A DNA stretch of 64,000 bases from Sinonovacula constricta. Lineage: Eukaryota > Mollusca > Bivalvia > Cardiida > Solecurtidae. Positions 48,002 through 59,222 of this stretch are shown one piece after another (the stretch's first letter is position 1; every line of letters begins with the position of its first letter). The notes beneath the pieces are model-generated. The model did no database searches, was not told the DNA's origin, and saw only the letters and a program-made list of their open reading frames with translations. The stretch is taken from the NCBI GenBank assembly GCA_007844125.1, contig CM017572.1:31477307-31541306 (forward strand), given 5' to 3'. Position numbers and translations under genes: made by a program.

Positions 48002-48226
48002 TTGTTTTGTTTTTTATTACATCGCACCGGCACAAATAATGTCATATCGGCGACATCCAGCTAATTATTGGTGGAGGAAGACCCCAGACTTATGTCTGGG
48101 TAGAACCACCGTCGCACCGCAGGTTAGCTGTAAACATCTACACATGAAAGTTCTCACCCCGACCAGGATTTGAACCCACGCAGGAGATACAAGTCAGCCA
48201 CTCTAACCACTCGGCCATGGACACCC
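48002..48226 (-). mobile_element. SINE family A2 copy, inserted between exon-edge duplicates
   Basis: Full A2 (tail TTACATCGCACCGGCACAAA, head GGCCATGGACACCC on plus reading), with a ~15-bp deletion near the head. Confidence 0.8.
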
Positions 48227-48239
48227 ACTGTATGAAATA

Positions 48240-48515
48240 TTACCATATCACAATATCAAACTTGTGCTACAAAATCTGGTCACATCTTGTTCAGCCTTGG
48301 CTTCCAAATTTGCCAAGTATGAAATATTGAGAAGATAAAGATTACACAAGTTGCATTAAATAATACCATTCCAATATCTACTTTGTGATACATAATCTGA
48401 TTACATTTGTGCTTGACATATGCCTAAGGGTGAAAGGCGAGGGTAAACAAAACCATTCGACGACTTCGGTCACATCTTGGTTAGCTTTGGCTTCCTTCTT
48501 GGCCCTTAACAATAA
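48240..48515 (-). repeat. two decayed copies of exon 7 start
   Basis: Copy 1 (48282-48330) and copy 2 (about 48450-48510) encode on minus LEAKAEQDVT and KKEAKANQDVTEV, resembling the exon 7 start AKEEAKANLEEI. The acceptor AG is lost in copy 1 (TACTTG). Confidence 0.7.
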
Positions 48516-49134
48516 TAACTTCATACAATTTTGATGAGATGTTTGTGTAACAGGAGGAAATAGCTTCATAACATGCTTATACCATTTTAAGAACAATAAC
48601 AATCTTATAAGGTTACATGACACTAAATGAATTTATTCTTTACTATATAGTAAATGTCACAACTTTAGAAGCAATTTAACAGCAAACCATTTCTTTGGGA
48701 ACCCCAAAACTACATATTGTGAGAAAGACCAATGTATTATCTAATTAACAGGGCCTCTGCGAAGGAAAGTTATGTGCTGCAAAGACGGTTATACTCACCT
48801 GAAAACATACACCGTAATTTTTGCATAGTGTGCCAGCACATTTTCAATGAACTCATCAGTTTCGGTCTAAATGGATCAGTCCATTTTTAAGCACAGGAGT
48901 GCAGTTATTGTGCATTTCCATAATTCTACAATGTTTCAGCTTTGATTTGCACCAAACTGCATGAGATTATCTTAACAGCAGCAAATACAGTCACAAAGCA
49001 AAAGGATCTTGTTTAAAAATCAAAAAAAATTTATGTCTGGCATTTTACTTCTGGTTGACATTTAAGATTACTTCCCCTATAAGCAATAAGAAAAATTACT
49101 ATAAAATCACCCATTTAACAAGCCACTAAAGAAG
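48516..49134. other. intronic stretch, no gene seen
   Basis: Unique AT-rich sequence. Confidence 0.45.
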
Positions 49135-49300
49135 GGATGGGATTGGGATTTGAGGCATTTTTGCCGATACTGTGCAGCGACATTTCTATCATTATAGCAC
49201 TGGGGCACTTAAGAGGTGCCCAGGGACTGAACCCGGACGGTCCATTATACTGACACCAACAAGTTGGGCGTAATGCTGTTGCCGTTAGCGTTACGAGGGA
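49135..49300 (-). mobile_element. SINE family B, 5'-truncated copy
   Basis: Tail and body of family B up to the GCGTTACGAGGGAAAC region. The tRNA head is missing. Confidence 0.75.
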
Positions 49301-49370
49301 AACTAAAGAAAAACATGATGAAAACGAATAAAAAAAATCTTTCAAATTAGTTTCAAAGCTTTTTACATAC

Positions 49371-49595
49371 CTTCTTTTTCTCATTTTTCACTTTGTCATC
49401 CCGTTTGTTGAGTTTATCATCGAGCCGTTTCAGCTGTTCCCTGAGAGACTGGTTCTCTTGGTCAGACTTGTCTATACGGGACCTAGACTGGTCCAATTCC
49501 TTGGAGCTACGATTGAACTTGTCTTGAATATAACCCTGCAGCTCCTTGAACGTCTTGCCCAGCACATCACGTTCATTCTCTGGCTCTATATTGGC
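49371..49595 (-). CDS. CNTRL: centriolin-like gene, exon 6 of window, DVLGK coiled coil
   Basis: This exon of 75 codons, phase 0 to 0, starts ANIEPENERDVLGKTF. The acceptor is TTCATGCAG and the donor is AAGAAG followed by GTATGT. DVLGKTFKELQ matches a conserved vertebrate centriolin motif (DVLGKSLADLQ) in register, so this is one of the anchors for family identity. The remainder is a charged coil rich in D, K, R and S, with heptad leucines in REQLKRLDDKLNKR. A truncated SINE of family B lies just upstream of the next exon's direction of transcription (49135-49300), and a family A SINE with a ~60-bp tandem array lies on the 5' side. Confidence 0.9.
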
Positions 49596-49774
49596 CTGCA
49601 TGAATTGTAATACAGGTATTATAATATTCTCTTACAACAGGCAAAAAACCTTAAAAGATTTAAAATTTTAAAAATTGAAAGCCAATATTTTGAGCTTTAT
49701 TGTATTTAGCAACCATTTTTAATAAAGATTCTCTGCACTCCTGGATTTCAGGACTGGGCATTTAGTTTGTTTTT

Positions 49775-49996
49775 GCTATTGAAATACACTGTAGCGACCA
49801 TTTATGATCATTATAGGCATCTAGCTATTTTAATGGAGCAAGACTCCAGACAATTGTCTGCTTAGAATAACTGGTACACACCGAGTCAGCTGGAAGTCCT
49901 TCTCACATTAAGTCCTTCGCCCCGAACGGGACTCGAACCAAGCAGTGGGAGCCTTAACAATCAGAGAACTCTACCACCTTGACATTGGCATCCCTT
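49775..49996 (-). mobile_element. SINE family A1 copy
   Basis: Full A1 with a degenerate head; the outermost head bases (plus GGCATCCC) are also part of the adjacent tandem array. Confidence 0.78.
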
Positions 49997-50585
49997 GGAC
50001 TCTGTATTATTACTTTTTTTTTTAAACACAAGCCTCAAACTGTGAATGGCATCCCTTGGACTCTGTATTATTACATTTGTTTTTTAAACACAAACCTCAA
50101 ACTGTGAATGGCATTTCTTGGACTCGATATTATTTTTTTTTTTTTTTAAACACAAGCCTCAAACTGTGAATGGTATCCCTTGGACTCGATATTATTACAT
50201 TTTTTTTTTTCTAAACACAAACCTCAAACTGTGAATGGCATCCCTTGGACTCGATATTATTTTTTTTTTTTTTTAAACACCAGCCTCAAACTGTGAATGG
50301 CATCCCTTGGACTCTGTATTATTACATTTGTTTTTAAAACACAAACCTCAAACTGTGAATGGCATCCCTTGGACTCTGTATTATTACATTTGTTTTTTTA
50401 AACACAACCCTCAAACTGTGAATGGCATCCCTTGGACTCGATATTATTACATTTTTTTTTTAAACACAAACCTCAAACTGTGAATGGCATCACTTGGACT
50501 CTGCATTATTACATTTTTTTTTTAAACACAAACCTCAAACTGTGAATGGCATCTCTTGGACTCGCTATTATTACTTTTTTTTTCT
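49985..50585. repeat. ~60-bp minisatellite growing from a SINE end
   Basis: About 10 units of GGCATCCCTTGGACTCTGTA, TTATTACATTTT, a T run and AAACACAAACCTCAAACTGT. The first unit begins within the head terminus of the 49775 SINE. Confidence 0.93.
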
Positions 50586-50589
50586 TATT

Positions 50590-51205
50590 CTTGCTATAGC
50601 TACTAGTATGATTTTTTAACAGTACAGAAATGTGCTGTTCTCTCCTTTCATTTTTTTGTGTTAAGTGGATGTATAACTGGATTGGAAGTAACAGCCGCTT
50701 ATATTCTGTCGATACTGTTATAACATTTGCCATTGTAAAGCTATAAATTATGTCATGCCTTATATATTTAAAATTATATATGTATGTATTGATGTATTGT
50801 AAGGTACATGTAGGATGGATCCACGACCGACATGCTACCTATGCCGGGACAATAAAGTTATACCATAAAAAAAAAATTAAAAAAAAAATAAATGAAAAAA
50901 GCCTCAAATTGGGAATGGCATTTACATGGTGTTATGATAAAAAGACTTGCACACTAGCATTTATTTAACCTAATATGCATTTATAGCATCAAACTACAGG
51001 GCAAAAACTTACAATAGATGTTAGATAACCAACTCTTGTATATTCATTAGTATTTTAACAGTTCAAGAACCCACACATTTACAGTTTCTGTAGCTGTGGT
51101 GTAGCAGACTGCATTACCTTCCCATGTTTTAAAATAGCAACACGACCCTGAACATCAATCTATGTAATATTCGTGATATTTGTTTCATCAAGCTCCCACA
51201 AGCCC
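50590..51205. other. intronic stretch, no gene seen
   Basis: Unique AT-rich sequence to the exon 5 donor. Confidence 0.45.
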
Positions 51206-51209
51206 CTAC

Positions 51210-51344
51210 CTTGCTCTGTTTTAGAGTCTGTGTGAGGTCCTTGAGGCGTCGTTTCAGCTCGGCGTTTGGTGTTGTGTCCTGGAGCCGAGACTGCAACGTC
51301 TGGGTCTCATGCTCTACGCGATCTTTTAGCGCAGCGTTCTGGGC
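51210..51344 (-). CDS. CNTRL: centriolin-like gene, exon 5 of window, coiled coil
   Basis: This exon of 45 codons, phase 0 to 0, starts AQNAALKDRVEHE and ends LTQTLKQSK. The acceptor is TTACGTTAG before GCCCAG and the donor is AGCAAG followed by GTAGGG. The motif NAELKRRLKDL corresponds to the ARVDELRRKLK stretch I recall upstream of the DVLGK segment in vertebrate centriolin. The acceptor region and the first ~15 bp of the exon occur again twice in the upstream intron (about 51403-51425 and 51500-51525). Confidence 0.85.
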
Positions 51345-51530
51345 CTAACGTAAATAATAGTCATAATAATAACAATAATAATAATACTTGTAATAGTTAA
51401 TTGCAGCATTCTGGGCCTAACATAAATAATAATAATGATAATAATAATAACAATAATAATAATAATAATAACAGTAATAATAATTGTAATAGCAAATTGT
51501 AGCGCTCTGGGCCTAACGTAAATAACGTCA
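51345..51530 (-). repeat. exon 5 acceptor copies with ATA-rich spacers
   Basis: The exon 5 start and acceptor (plus TTCTGGGCCTAACGTAAATA) recur at 51409 and 51506, separated by (ATA)n tracts. Confidence 0.85.
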
Positions 51531-51755
51531 AACTGTGCACCTCGGGCTGTGCACCCCAGACTGTGTGCCCCACATTGTGTTCTCCGGACTGTGCACCCCG
51601 GACTGTGCGCCTCAAACTGTAGACCCTTGACTGTGTGCCCTGGACTTTGCAATCCAGACTGTGCACCCCGAACTGTGAGCCTCAGACTGTAGACCCTGGA
51701 CTGTGTGCCCTGGACTGTGCACCCCAGAATTTGCACCCCAGAATTTGAACCTCAG
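51530..51755. repeat. 15-17-bp GC-rich minisatellite
   Basis: Units of ACTGTGCACCCCGG / ACTGTGTGCCCTGG / ACTGTAGACCCTTG, about 14 copies, in clear contrast to the AT-rich surroundings. Confidence 0.9.
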
Positions 51756-52025
51756 TCGGCCTTTTGCTGACTGACGGCTCCAAGGATGTAACCGCTGGGT
51801 TTGCTTTACTTAATGTAATGTCCAGTCGCAGTGTGTAGTTAATTCTGATGTTTTTCATTTGACTGGCATGTGCTTTTTTAAATTTCCAAGTATGTTGCAA
51901 TACTTAACTTGTATTTGTGTATCCCACAATTAATTGATATGATTACTAGACTACCAATGCGTAATGGAACCTTTTAATTCAGTACATTAGGTGCTCTTCT
52001 ACAACAGATTTGACTGCATTGGGTT
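51756..52025. other. intronic stretch, no gene seen
   Basis: Unique sequence. Confidence 0.4.
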
Positions 52026-52340
52026 TGTTTGTTTATTTGGTTTATCGTCCCACCAACGGTATTTCAATTATCTGGAGACGGTGTCCACTTGAAGCAGATA
52101 TAGTGCTGCCTTTACGGTTTATAGCATGCCGTGAACACCTGGCATGATACCACATCCAGTCACATTATCCTGACACCAAGCCAAGCAGACATGGAACTAC
52201 CCTGATATTTCCTTGAGCGTTAGCAAGGGAGCTATACTACTACCATTTTTAATGACTTTGGCATGTCGCTGCCCAGGATCAAACCCGGGGCCTCCCGTAC
52301 TTGGAGCCTATGTTCTACTGATTGCCCTACCAGGCTCAGA
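52026..52340 (-). mobile_element. SINE family C copy, full length
   Basis: Full-length match to the 7137 and 8499 copies, with slightly decayed head (B box GGGTTTGATCC on minus). Confidence 0.82.
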
Positions 52341-52620
52341 ATGCTCTGGATTTTAGCAGCAGGTCAAAGTCTTAAAATACCACAGTAGTATAACTTCATG
52401 TGAAATGTTGGATGATAAGAGGTTTTAACCTCATCAAAAAAGGGGGAGGGGGTTACATTTACATGGTCAAAGGCTAAACTGTATTAGTTACTTATGAGGC
52501 TAAAATATTTGCCTTTATATGAAATGTTATGTAGTTTAGAACCCGGACTATTTTCACATTTATCTCTGTTATTAAAAAATGTTACAATATAAGAATCTAT
52601 ATAAACTATGAGCAGGGTAC
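52341..52620. other. intron between SINE C copy and exon 4 donor
   Basis: Unique AT-rich sequence. Confidence 0.4.
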
Positions 52621-52755
52621 CTTGACAGTGTCCAGCTGGGACATCAGTTTACGCATCTCATCATCTTTCTTCTGGGCCTCCTTCGACTTTCTCTCACCAT
52701 CGATGGCCTTTGCTTTCTCTGTCTGTAGCTGCTTCTCCAGGGTCTGTTTGTCTGA
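52621..52755 (-). CDS. CNTRL: centriolin-like gene, exon 4 of window, coiled coil
   Basis: This exon of 45 codons, phase 0 to 0, runs from SDKQTLEKQLQTEKAKA to MSQLDTVK. The acceptor is a strong pyrimidine tract ending CACAG and the donor is GTCAAG followed by GTACCC. It is lysine/glutamate-rich with leucines at heptad spacing. It resembles the vertebrate centriolin coil before the conserved DVLGK segment, where LEKERQALKNAL-type repeats occur. A large 33-bp minisatellite begins about 20 bp upstream of the acceptor in the preceding intron. Protein role by family: a centriolar scaffold of the mother centriole and midbody ring. Confidence 0.8.
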
Positions 52756-52771
52756 CTGTGAAAAAAAGGTT

Positions 52772-54170
52772 TTAAATAGGTCATACAGATGTAATACACA
52801 TGCAAAGGTCAAACTGGGGTCAAACAGAGGTAATACAGAGATTAGTCACAAATCCTACAGGGGTCATACAGAGGTCATACACAGTTCATACAGGGGTCAT
52901 ACAGAGGTCATACACAGTTCATACAGGGGTCATACAGAGGTCATACACAGTTCATACAGGGGTCATACAGAGGTCATACACAGTTCATACAGGGGTCATA
53001 CAGAGGTCATACACAGTTCATACAGGGGTCATACAGAGGTCATACAGGGGGTCATACAGGGGTCATACAGAGATTAGTCACAAATCCTACAGGGGTCATA
53101 CAGAGGTCATACACAGTTCATACAGGGGTCATACAGAGGTCATACACAGTTCATACAGGGGTCATACAGAGGTCATACACAGTTCATACAGGGGTAATAC
53201 AGAGGTCATACACAGTTCATACAGGGGTCATACAGAGGTCATACACAGTTCATACAGGGGTCATACAGAGGTCATACACAGTTCATACAGGGGTCATACA
53301 GAGGTCATACACAGTTCATACAGGGGTCATACAGAGGTCATACACAGTTCATACATGGGTCATACAGGTCATACAGGGGGTCATACAGGGGTCATACAGA
53401 GATTAGTCACAAATCCTACAGGGGTCATACAGAGGTCATACACAGTTCATACAGGGGTCATACAGAGGTCATACACAGTTCATACAGGGGTCATACAGAG
53501 GTCATACACAGTTCATACAGGGGTAATGCAGAGGTCATACACAGTTCATACAGGGGTCATACAGAGGTCATACACAGTTCATACAGGGGTCATACAGAGG
53601 TCATACACAGAATATACAGGGGTCATACAGGGGTCATACGGAGGTCATACACAGTTCATACAGGGGTCATACAGAGGTTATATACAGTTAACACAGGGGT
53701 CATACAGAGGTCATACACAGTTAATACAGGGGTCATACAGAGGTCATACACAGTTCCACAGGGGTCATACAGAGGTCATCCACAGTTCTACAGGGGTCAT
53801 ATACAGGTCATACACAGTTGATACAGGGGTCATACAGAGGTCATACACAGTTCCACAGGGGTCATACAGAGGTCATACACAGTTGATACAGGGGTCATAC
53901 AGAGGTCATACACAGTTGATACAGGGGTCATACAGAGGTCATACACAGTTCCACAGGGATCATACAGACGTCATACACAGTTGATACAGGGGTCGTACAG
54001 AGGTCATACACAGTTGATACAGGGGTCATACAGTTAATACAGGGGTCATACTGCAGTCATACACAGTTGTTACAGGTGTCATACAGAGGTCATTCGGGTC
54101 ATACAGAGATCATACAGGGGTCATGTTAAGGCCATACAGAGGTCATTAAATGGTCATACACATGTAAAGG
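52772..54170. repeat. 33-bp minisatellite beside exon 4 acceptor
   Basis: About 40 units of GGGGTCATACAGAGGTCATA plus CACAGTTCATACA. A marker segment (AGATTAGTCACAAATCCTAC) recurs at about 52839, 53070 and 53400, showing higher-order duplication of ~230-330 bp blocks. The 394-aa plus-strand frame is an artefact. Confidence 0.95.
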
Positions 54171-54555
54171 TCATCAAGAGGTCACAGAGAAAGGTCATTA
54201 GGAGGTCTCAAATTGACAGGCCCAACAGTTAGTCGAATAGAGATGTCAAGGTAGATCAAAGAAATGTCATTGAGAAAGGTTTAAACAAAAACTGTAAAAA
54301 TGTCCGTAAAAAGGCCAGAATCAATCAACGAGAATATAGACGCTGTGGCTGAAAATAGGATTTAAGAATCATTATTTTAAGTTTATAAAAAATGTACAAT
54401 GAAAGGAACAGAAAATTAGTTAGTTTAGTGTTAACTTATTCCAGTAAACATATCAATGCATTTTATAAAAAAAAATGGATTTGATCTTTAAAAACTACAA
54501 ACATAGATGCCCTGTGTGTATTTAGAAAACGCTACACAAAAGATGTTAAATTTTT
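54171..54555. other. intronic stretch, no gene seen
   Basis: Decaying edge of the GGTCAT array, then unique AT-rich sequence. Confidence 0.45.
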
Positions 54556-54791
54556 TTGTTTTATTTTGTTACATCTCACAGACACAATTATGGTCATATT
54601 GGCGACATCAAGCTAATTATTGGTGGAGGAAGACCCCAGACTTATGTCTGGGTAGAACCACCGGTGCACTGCAGGTTAGCTGGAAAACCTTCCCACATGA
54701 AAGTTCTCGCCCCAATTGGGACTCGAATCTATGCGGTTAGGGGCTGAGAAGTTTCAAGTCTGCAACTCTAACAGCTCGGCCATGGGCGCCC
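54556..54791 (-). mobile_element. SINE family A2 copy, full length
   Basis: Head GGGGCGCCCATGGCCGAGCT on minus, B box GATTCGAGTCCC, complete CCAGACATAAGTCTGGGG stem and tail. Confidence 0.85.
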
Positions 54792-55450
54792 CGCACCTTT
54801 TCTCTATTTCATCAAAATAATATGTGTATTTCATGTACAGGTTGCATTAAAAAGGTCAGTTTCAAACAAAAATGATAAGGAAAATTAAAACAAGGATCAA
54901 ATGTTTGTAAGATATGAGAACAAAAAATTATTTAATGTGTTTGAATTAATTGCTCCGCAAATCAAGAGAGCTTGTCAGCTAGCACCTGTAAAGTAAGAGA
55001 GGTCATAATCTAACTAAATCAAGCTAAATGTGATGTCATTCCACGGCATTCTGCTAAAAAAAAAAAACACAATACTTTGACATGTGCAAAAGACATTTTT
55101 CTAAAAACAAACATTATCATATGTTTAAAACTAACAGAAATTTTAGACAGTCGTGTGTTATTTAATAATACACAGCAATGACATCTATCCATCATCTATT
55201 GTAACACAACAATCATCGTCAGTTCTCAATCATCAAACAATACTCAACACACATCAGATGTAAACAATCTGAGAACTTCCAACACAACAAGACAATCTAT
55301 CAACACAAATCAATCATCAATCACATCTGTCTATAACAATAAAACAAAAGTTAAGATCATATGGAAACATTAACTCTGCAAACAAGACAAATGTGCAAAT
55401 GTAACTATGTTCTGAAAGACTAACAATTAAACAGTAGCCGTGTTTTAAAT
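54792..55450. other. intronic stretch, no gene seen
   Basis: Unique AT-rich sequence with many AACA and ATCA words. Confidence 0.45.
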
Positions 55451-55454
55451 TGCA

Positions 55455-57935
55455 TATGTATGAATGTCACAGGAGAAATGAAAGCATATGTATGAATGTT
55501 ACAGGAGAAATGAAAGCATATGTATGAATGTAACAGGAGAAATGTAAAAAAGCATTTGTATGATTGTTACAGGAGAAATGTAAAAAAGCATATGTATGAA
55601 TGTAACAGGAGAAATGTAAAAAAGCATTTGTATGAATGTTACAGGAGAAATGTAAAAAAGCATTTGTATGAATGTAACAGGAGAAATGTAAAAAAGCATT
55701 TGTATGAATGTAACAGGAGAAATGTAAAAAAGCATATGTATGAATGTTACAGTAGAAATGAAAGCATTTGTATGAATGTTACAGGAGAAATGTAAAAAAG
55801 CATATGTATGAATGTAACAGGAGAAATGTAAAAAAGCATTTGTATGAATGTAACAGGAGAAATGTAAAAAAGCATATGTATGAATGTTACAGTAGAAATG
55901 AAAGCATTTGTATGAATGTTACAGGAGAAATGTAAAAAAGCATATGTATGAATGTAACAGGAGAAATGTAAAAAAGCATATATATGAATGTAACATGAGA
56001 AATGTAAAAAAGCATACGTATGAATGTAACAGGAGAAATGTAAAAAAGCATATGTATGAATGTTACAGTAGAAATGAAAGCATTTGTATGAATGTTACAG
56101 GAGAAATGTAAAAAAGCATATGTATGAATGTAACAGGAGAAATGTAAAAAAGCATATGTATGAATGTTACAGTAGAAATGAAAGCATTTGTATGAATGTT
56201 ACAGGAGAGATGTAAAAAAGCATATGTATGAATGTAACAGGAGAAATGTAAAAAAGCATTTGTATGAATGTTACAGGAGAAATGTAAAAAAGCATATGTA
56301 TGAATGTTACAGGAGAAATGTAAAAAAGCATATGTATGTATGTAACAGGAGAAATGTAAAAAAAGCATATGTATGAATGTAACAGGAGAAATGTAAAAAA
56401 GCATATGTATGTATGTAACAGGAGAAATGTAAAAAAAGCATATGTATGAATGTAGCAGGAGAAATGTAAAAAAGCATATGTAAGAATGTAGCAGGAGAAT
56501 TGTAAAAGACCATACGTATGAATGTAACAGGAGAGGTGTAAAAAAAGCATATGTATGAATGTAAAAGGAGAAATGTAAAAAAAGCATATGTATGAATGTA
56601 ACAAGAGAAATGTAAAAAAGCATATGTATGAATGTTACAGGAGAAATGTAAAAAAAGCATATGTATGAATGTAACAGGAGAAATGTAAAAAAGCATATGT
56701 ATGAATGTAACAGGAGAAATGTAAAAAAAGCATATGTATGAATGTTACAGGAGAAATGTAAAAAAAGCATATGTATGAATGTAACAGGAGAAATGTAAAA
56801 AAGCATATGTATGAATGTAACAGGAGAAATGTAAAAAAGCATATGTATGAATGTAACAGGAGAAATGTAAAAAAACATATGTATGAATGTTACAGGAGAA
56901 ATGTAAAAAAAGCATATGTATGAATGTAACAGGAGAAATGTAAAAAAGCATATGTATGAATGTTACAGGAGAAATGTAAAAAAAGCATATGTATGAATGT
57001 AACAGGAGAAATGTAAAAAAGCATTTGTATGAATGTAACAGGAGAAATGTAAAAAAGCATATGTATGAATGTAACAGGAGAAATGTAAAAAAGCATATGT
57101 ATGAATGTAACAGGAGAAATGTAAAAAAGCATATGTATGAATGTAGGAGAAATGTAAAAAAGCATATGTATGAATGTAACAGGAGAAATGTAAAAAAGCA
57201 TATGTATGAATGTAACAGGAGAAATGTAAAAAAGCATATGTATGAATGTTACAGGAGAAATGTAAAAAAGCATATGTATGAATGTAACAGGAGAGATGTA
57301 AAAAAGCATATGTATGAATGTAACAGGAGATCTGTAAAAAAGCATACGTATGAATGTAACAGGAGCTATGTAAAAAAGCATATGTATGAATGTTATAGGA
57401 GAGATGTAAAAAAGCATATGTATGAATGTTACAGGAGAAATGTAAAAAAGCATATGTATGAATGTAACAGGAGAAATGTAAAAAAGCATATGTATGAATG
57501 TAACAGGAGAAATGTAAAAAAGCATATGTATGAATGTAGCAGGAGAAATGTAAAAAAGCATATGTATGTATGTTACAGGAGAAATGTAAAAAAAGCATAT
57601 GTATGAATGTAACATGAGAAATGTAAAAAAGCATATGTATGAATGTAACATGAGAAATGTAAAAAAGCATATGTATGAATGTAACATGAGAAATGTAAAA
57701 AAGCATATGTATGAATGTAACAGGAGAAATGTAAAAAAGCATATGTATGAATGTAACAGGAGAAATGTAAAAAAAGCATATGTATGAATGTATCAGAAGA
57801 AATGAAAAAAAGCATATGTATGAATGTAACAGGAGAAATGTAAAAAAAGCATATGTATGAATGTATCAGAAGAAATGAAAAAAAGCATATGTATGAATGT
57901 AACAGGAGAAATGTAAAAAAAGCATTTGTATGAAG
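55455..57935. repeat. 36-bp minisatellite, 2.5 kb
   Basis: About 69 units of CATATGTATGAATGTAACAG plus GAGAAATGTAAAAAAG, with 28- to 38-bp variants. A multi-unit block with the short variant (ACAGTAGAAATGAAAG) is repeated at about 55740, 55885, 56060 and 56165. Open frames on both strands (up to 271 aa) are artefacts of a stop-free 36-bp unit. Confidence 0.97.
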
Positions 57936-58519
57936 GAAATGTCTAATTAAAAATGTAGCAGATATTGTAATTTTACTAATGCTTTTAACAGCTGCCTGCA
58001 AAATAATGGCAACATAAAAATTGCAATAAGCAAAACTGCACACAAGGACGGTTCACTAGTTCAAATAACTGTGTTCAAATTTAATTTATGGATATCTATG
58101 TCTGCACATCAACAGTCTCGGTCGGCGACAAAATATACCTGAAATATTAACACAAATAAATCATAAACTCTGATGGAAATGGTGTATTTGAGTGCACCTT
58201 TTTACTATCCATAAGACGCTGCCAGTGATATTCAAAAGTGATTTAATAACTAGCTCCAGGATCAAGAACAAATACGCTGACAAACTTTCAACACACAAAA
58301 AAATAACACTTTTATATTTAGACAATATAAACTATCCATTATCTGTCATCCAGTCATTATGTTACTTTTCATGGTACAAATATGTATTATAGATATTTAT
58401 ATAATATTGCTTATTATTTTACTTGCAAATTTGACAACAGTGTAAATTATGTGCTTGACTTCTTGAAATTTGCAACTAATTGATCAAAATATTCCTCATA
58501 CAATATAGATTACCACTGT
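57936..58519. other. intronic stretch, no gene seen
   Basis: Unique AT-rich sequence. Confidence 0.45.
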
Positions 58520-58687
58520 CTTGTTCATAAAAACTTACCTATGTCTGGGCAGAACTACCAACACACCACAGGTTAGCTTGAAAACCTCCCCACATGAAAA
58601 GTCTCGCCCTGACCGGGACTCGAACCCACGCAGTGAGGGGCTGAGAAGTTTCAAGTCAGCGACTCTAACCGCTCGGCCATGGGTGCC
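58520..58687 (-). mobile_element. SINE family A2 copy, tail truncated
   Basis: Head GGCACCCATGGCCGAGCGGT on minus and B box GGGTTCGAGTCCC are excellent. The 3' tail beyond the CAGACATAGG stem is missing. Confidence 0.8.
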
Positions 58688-58792
58688 CTCCCTTGTCACA
58701 TGGATTTGTATTACCGGTAATTCAAAAACTTACAAGCCTCGGCCATCACTTTGTCATGCAGAGTTATGTAAATGGTGCAATGTACAATCTAC

Positions 58793-59222
58793 TAGTGTTG
58801 GGGAATCGGTTGCAAATCATAATTGATCATCGGTTGGAATCCGTTGCAACTTCCGATGAGATTTCACCGATTATAATCAGTTTATTTATCTACGCAGTAT
58901 TACGTTCACGAATGGTTTTTGTTTAGTAGCTTAGATAATTAATCGATAACAGGGTGTACTTGCTGCCACTTTCTACAAAACATTTGGTGTTTCAAGGACA
59001 ACATACAATTTTTCACTTGCTTTCTATTTTTATGCTCGTAAATCTTATGGGTCGCCATTTTAATTTTCAGAATGATATTCCTTTACGGCTTGATAAGTGT
59101 CAAAGCTGGAACCTGTACCTATATTTGGAGTGTGTTCGCACTCTTCTGATAATCGATAATGAGAGAATGACATTGATTATCGACATTGAGAAGCTTTTAC
59201 ACACCACTAATCAATATCTTCC
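58793..59222. mobile_element. possible hAT-like inverted-repeat remnant
   Basis: Begins TAGTGTTGGGGAATCGG (a hAT-style terminus) with dense ATCGAT/GATAATCGATAAT subterminal words on both sides. The right end (ACACCACTAATC) pairs only over a few bases, so this is tentative. Confidence 0.25.

Noticed and set aside
52800..53984. 394-aa GVIQRSYTVHT repeat protein
   Set aside because: 33-bp minisatellite translation; no supported exon borders.
54507..54747. Frames such as PDLCLGRTTGALQVSWKTFPHESS, also at 5084, 28891, 40172 and 58521
   Set aside because: Translations of SINE family A in antisense; they recur at every copy and are not genes.
56063..57742. Open frames of 259-271 aa resembling hydrophobic membrane repeats
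   Set aside because: Products of the stop-free 36-bp array; the apparent membrane segments repeat exactly with the DNA unit.
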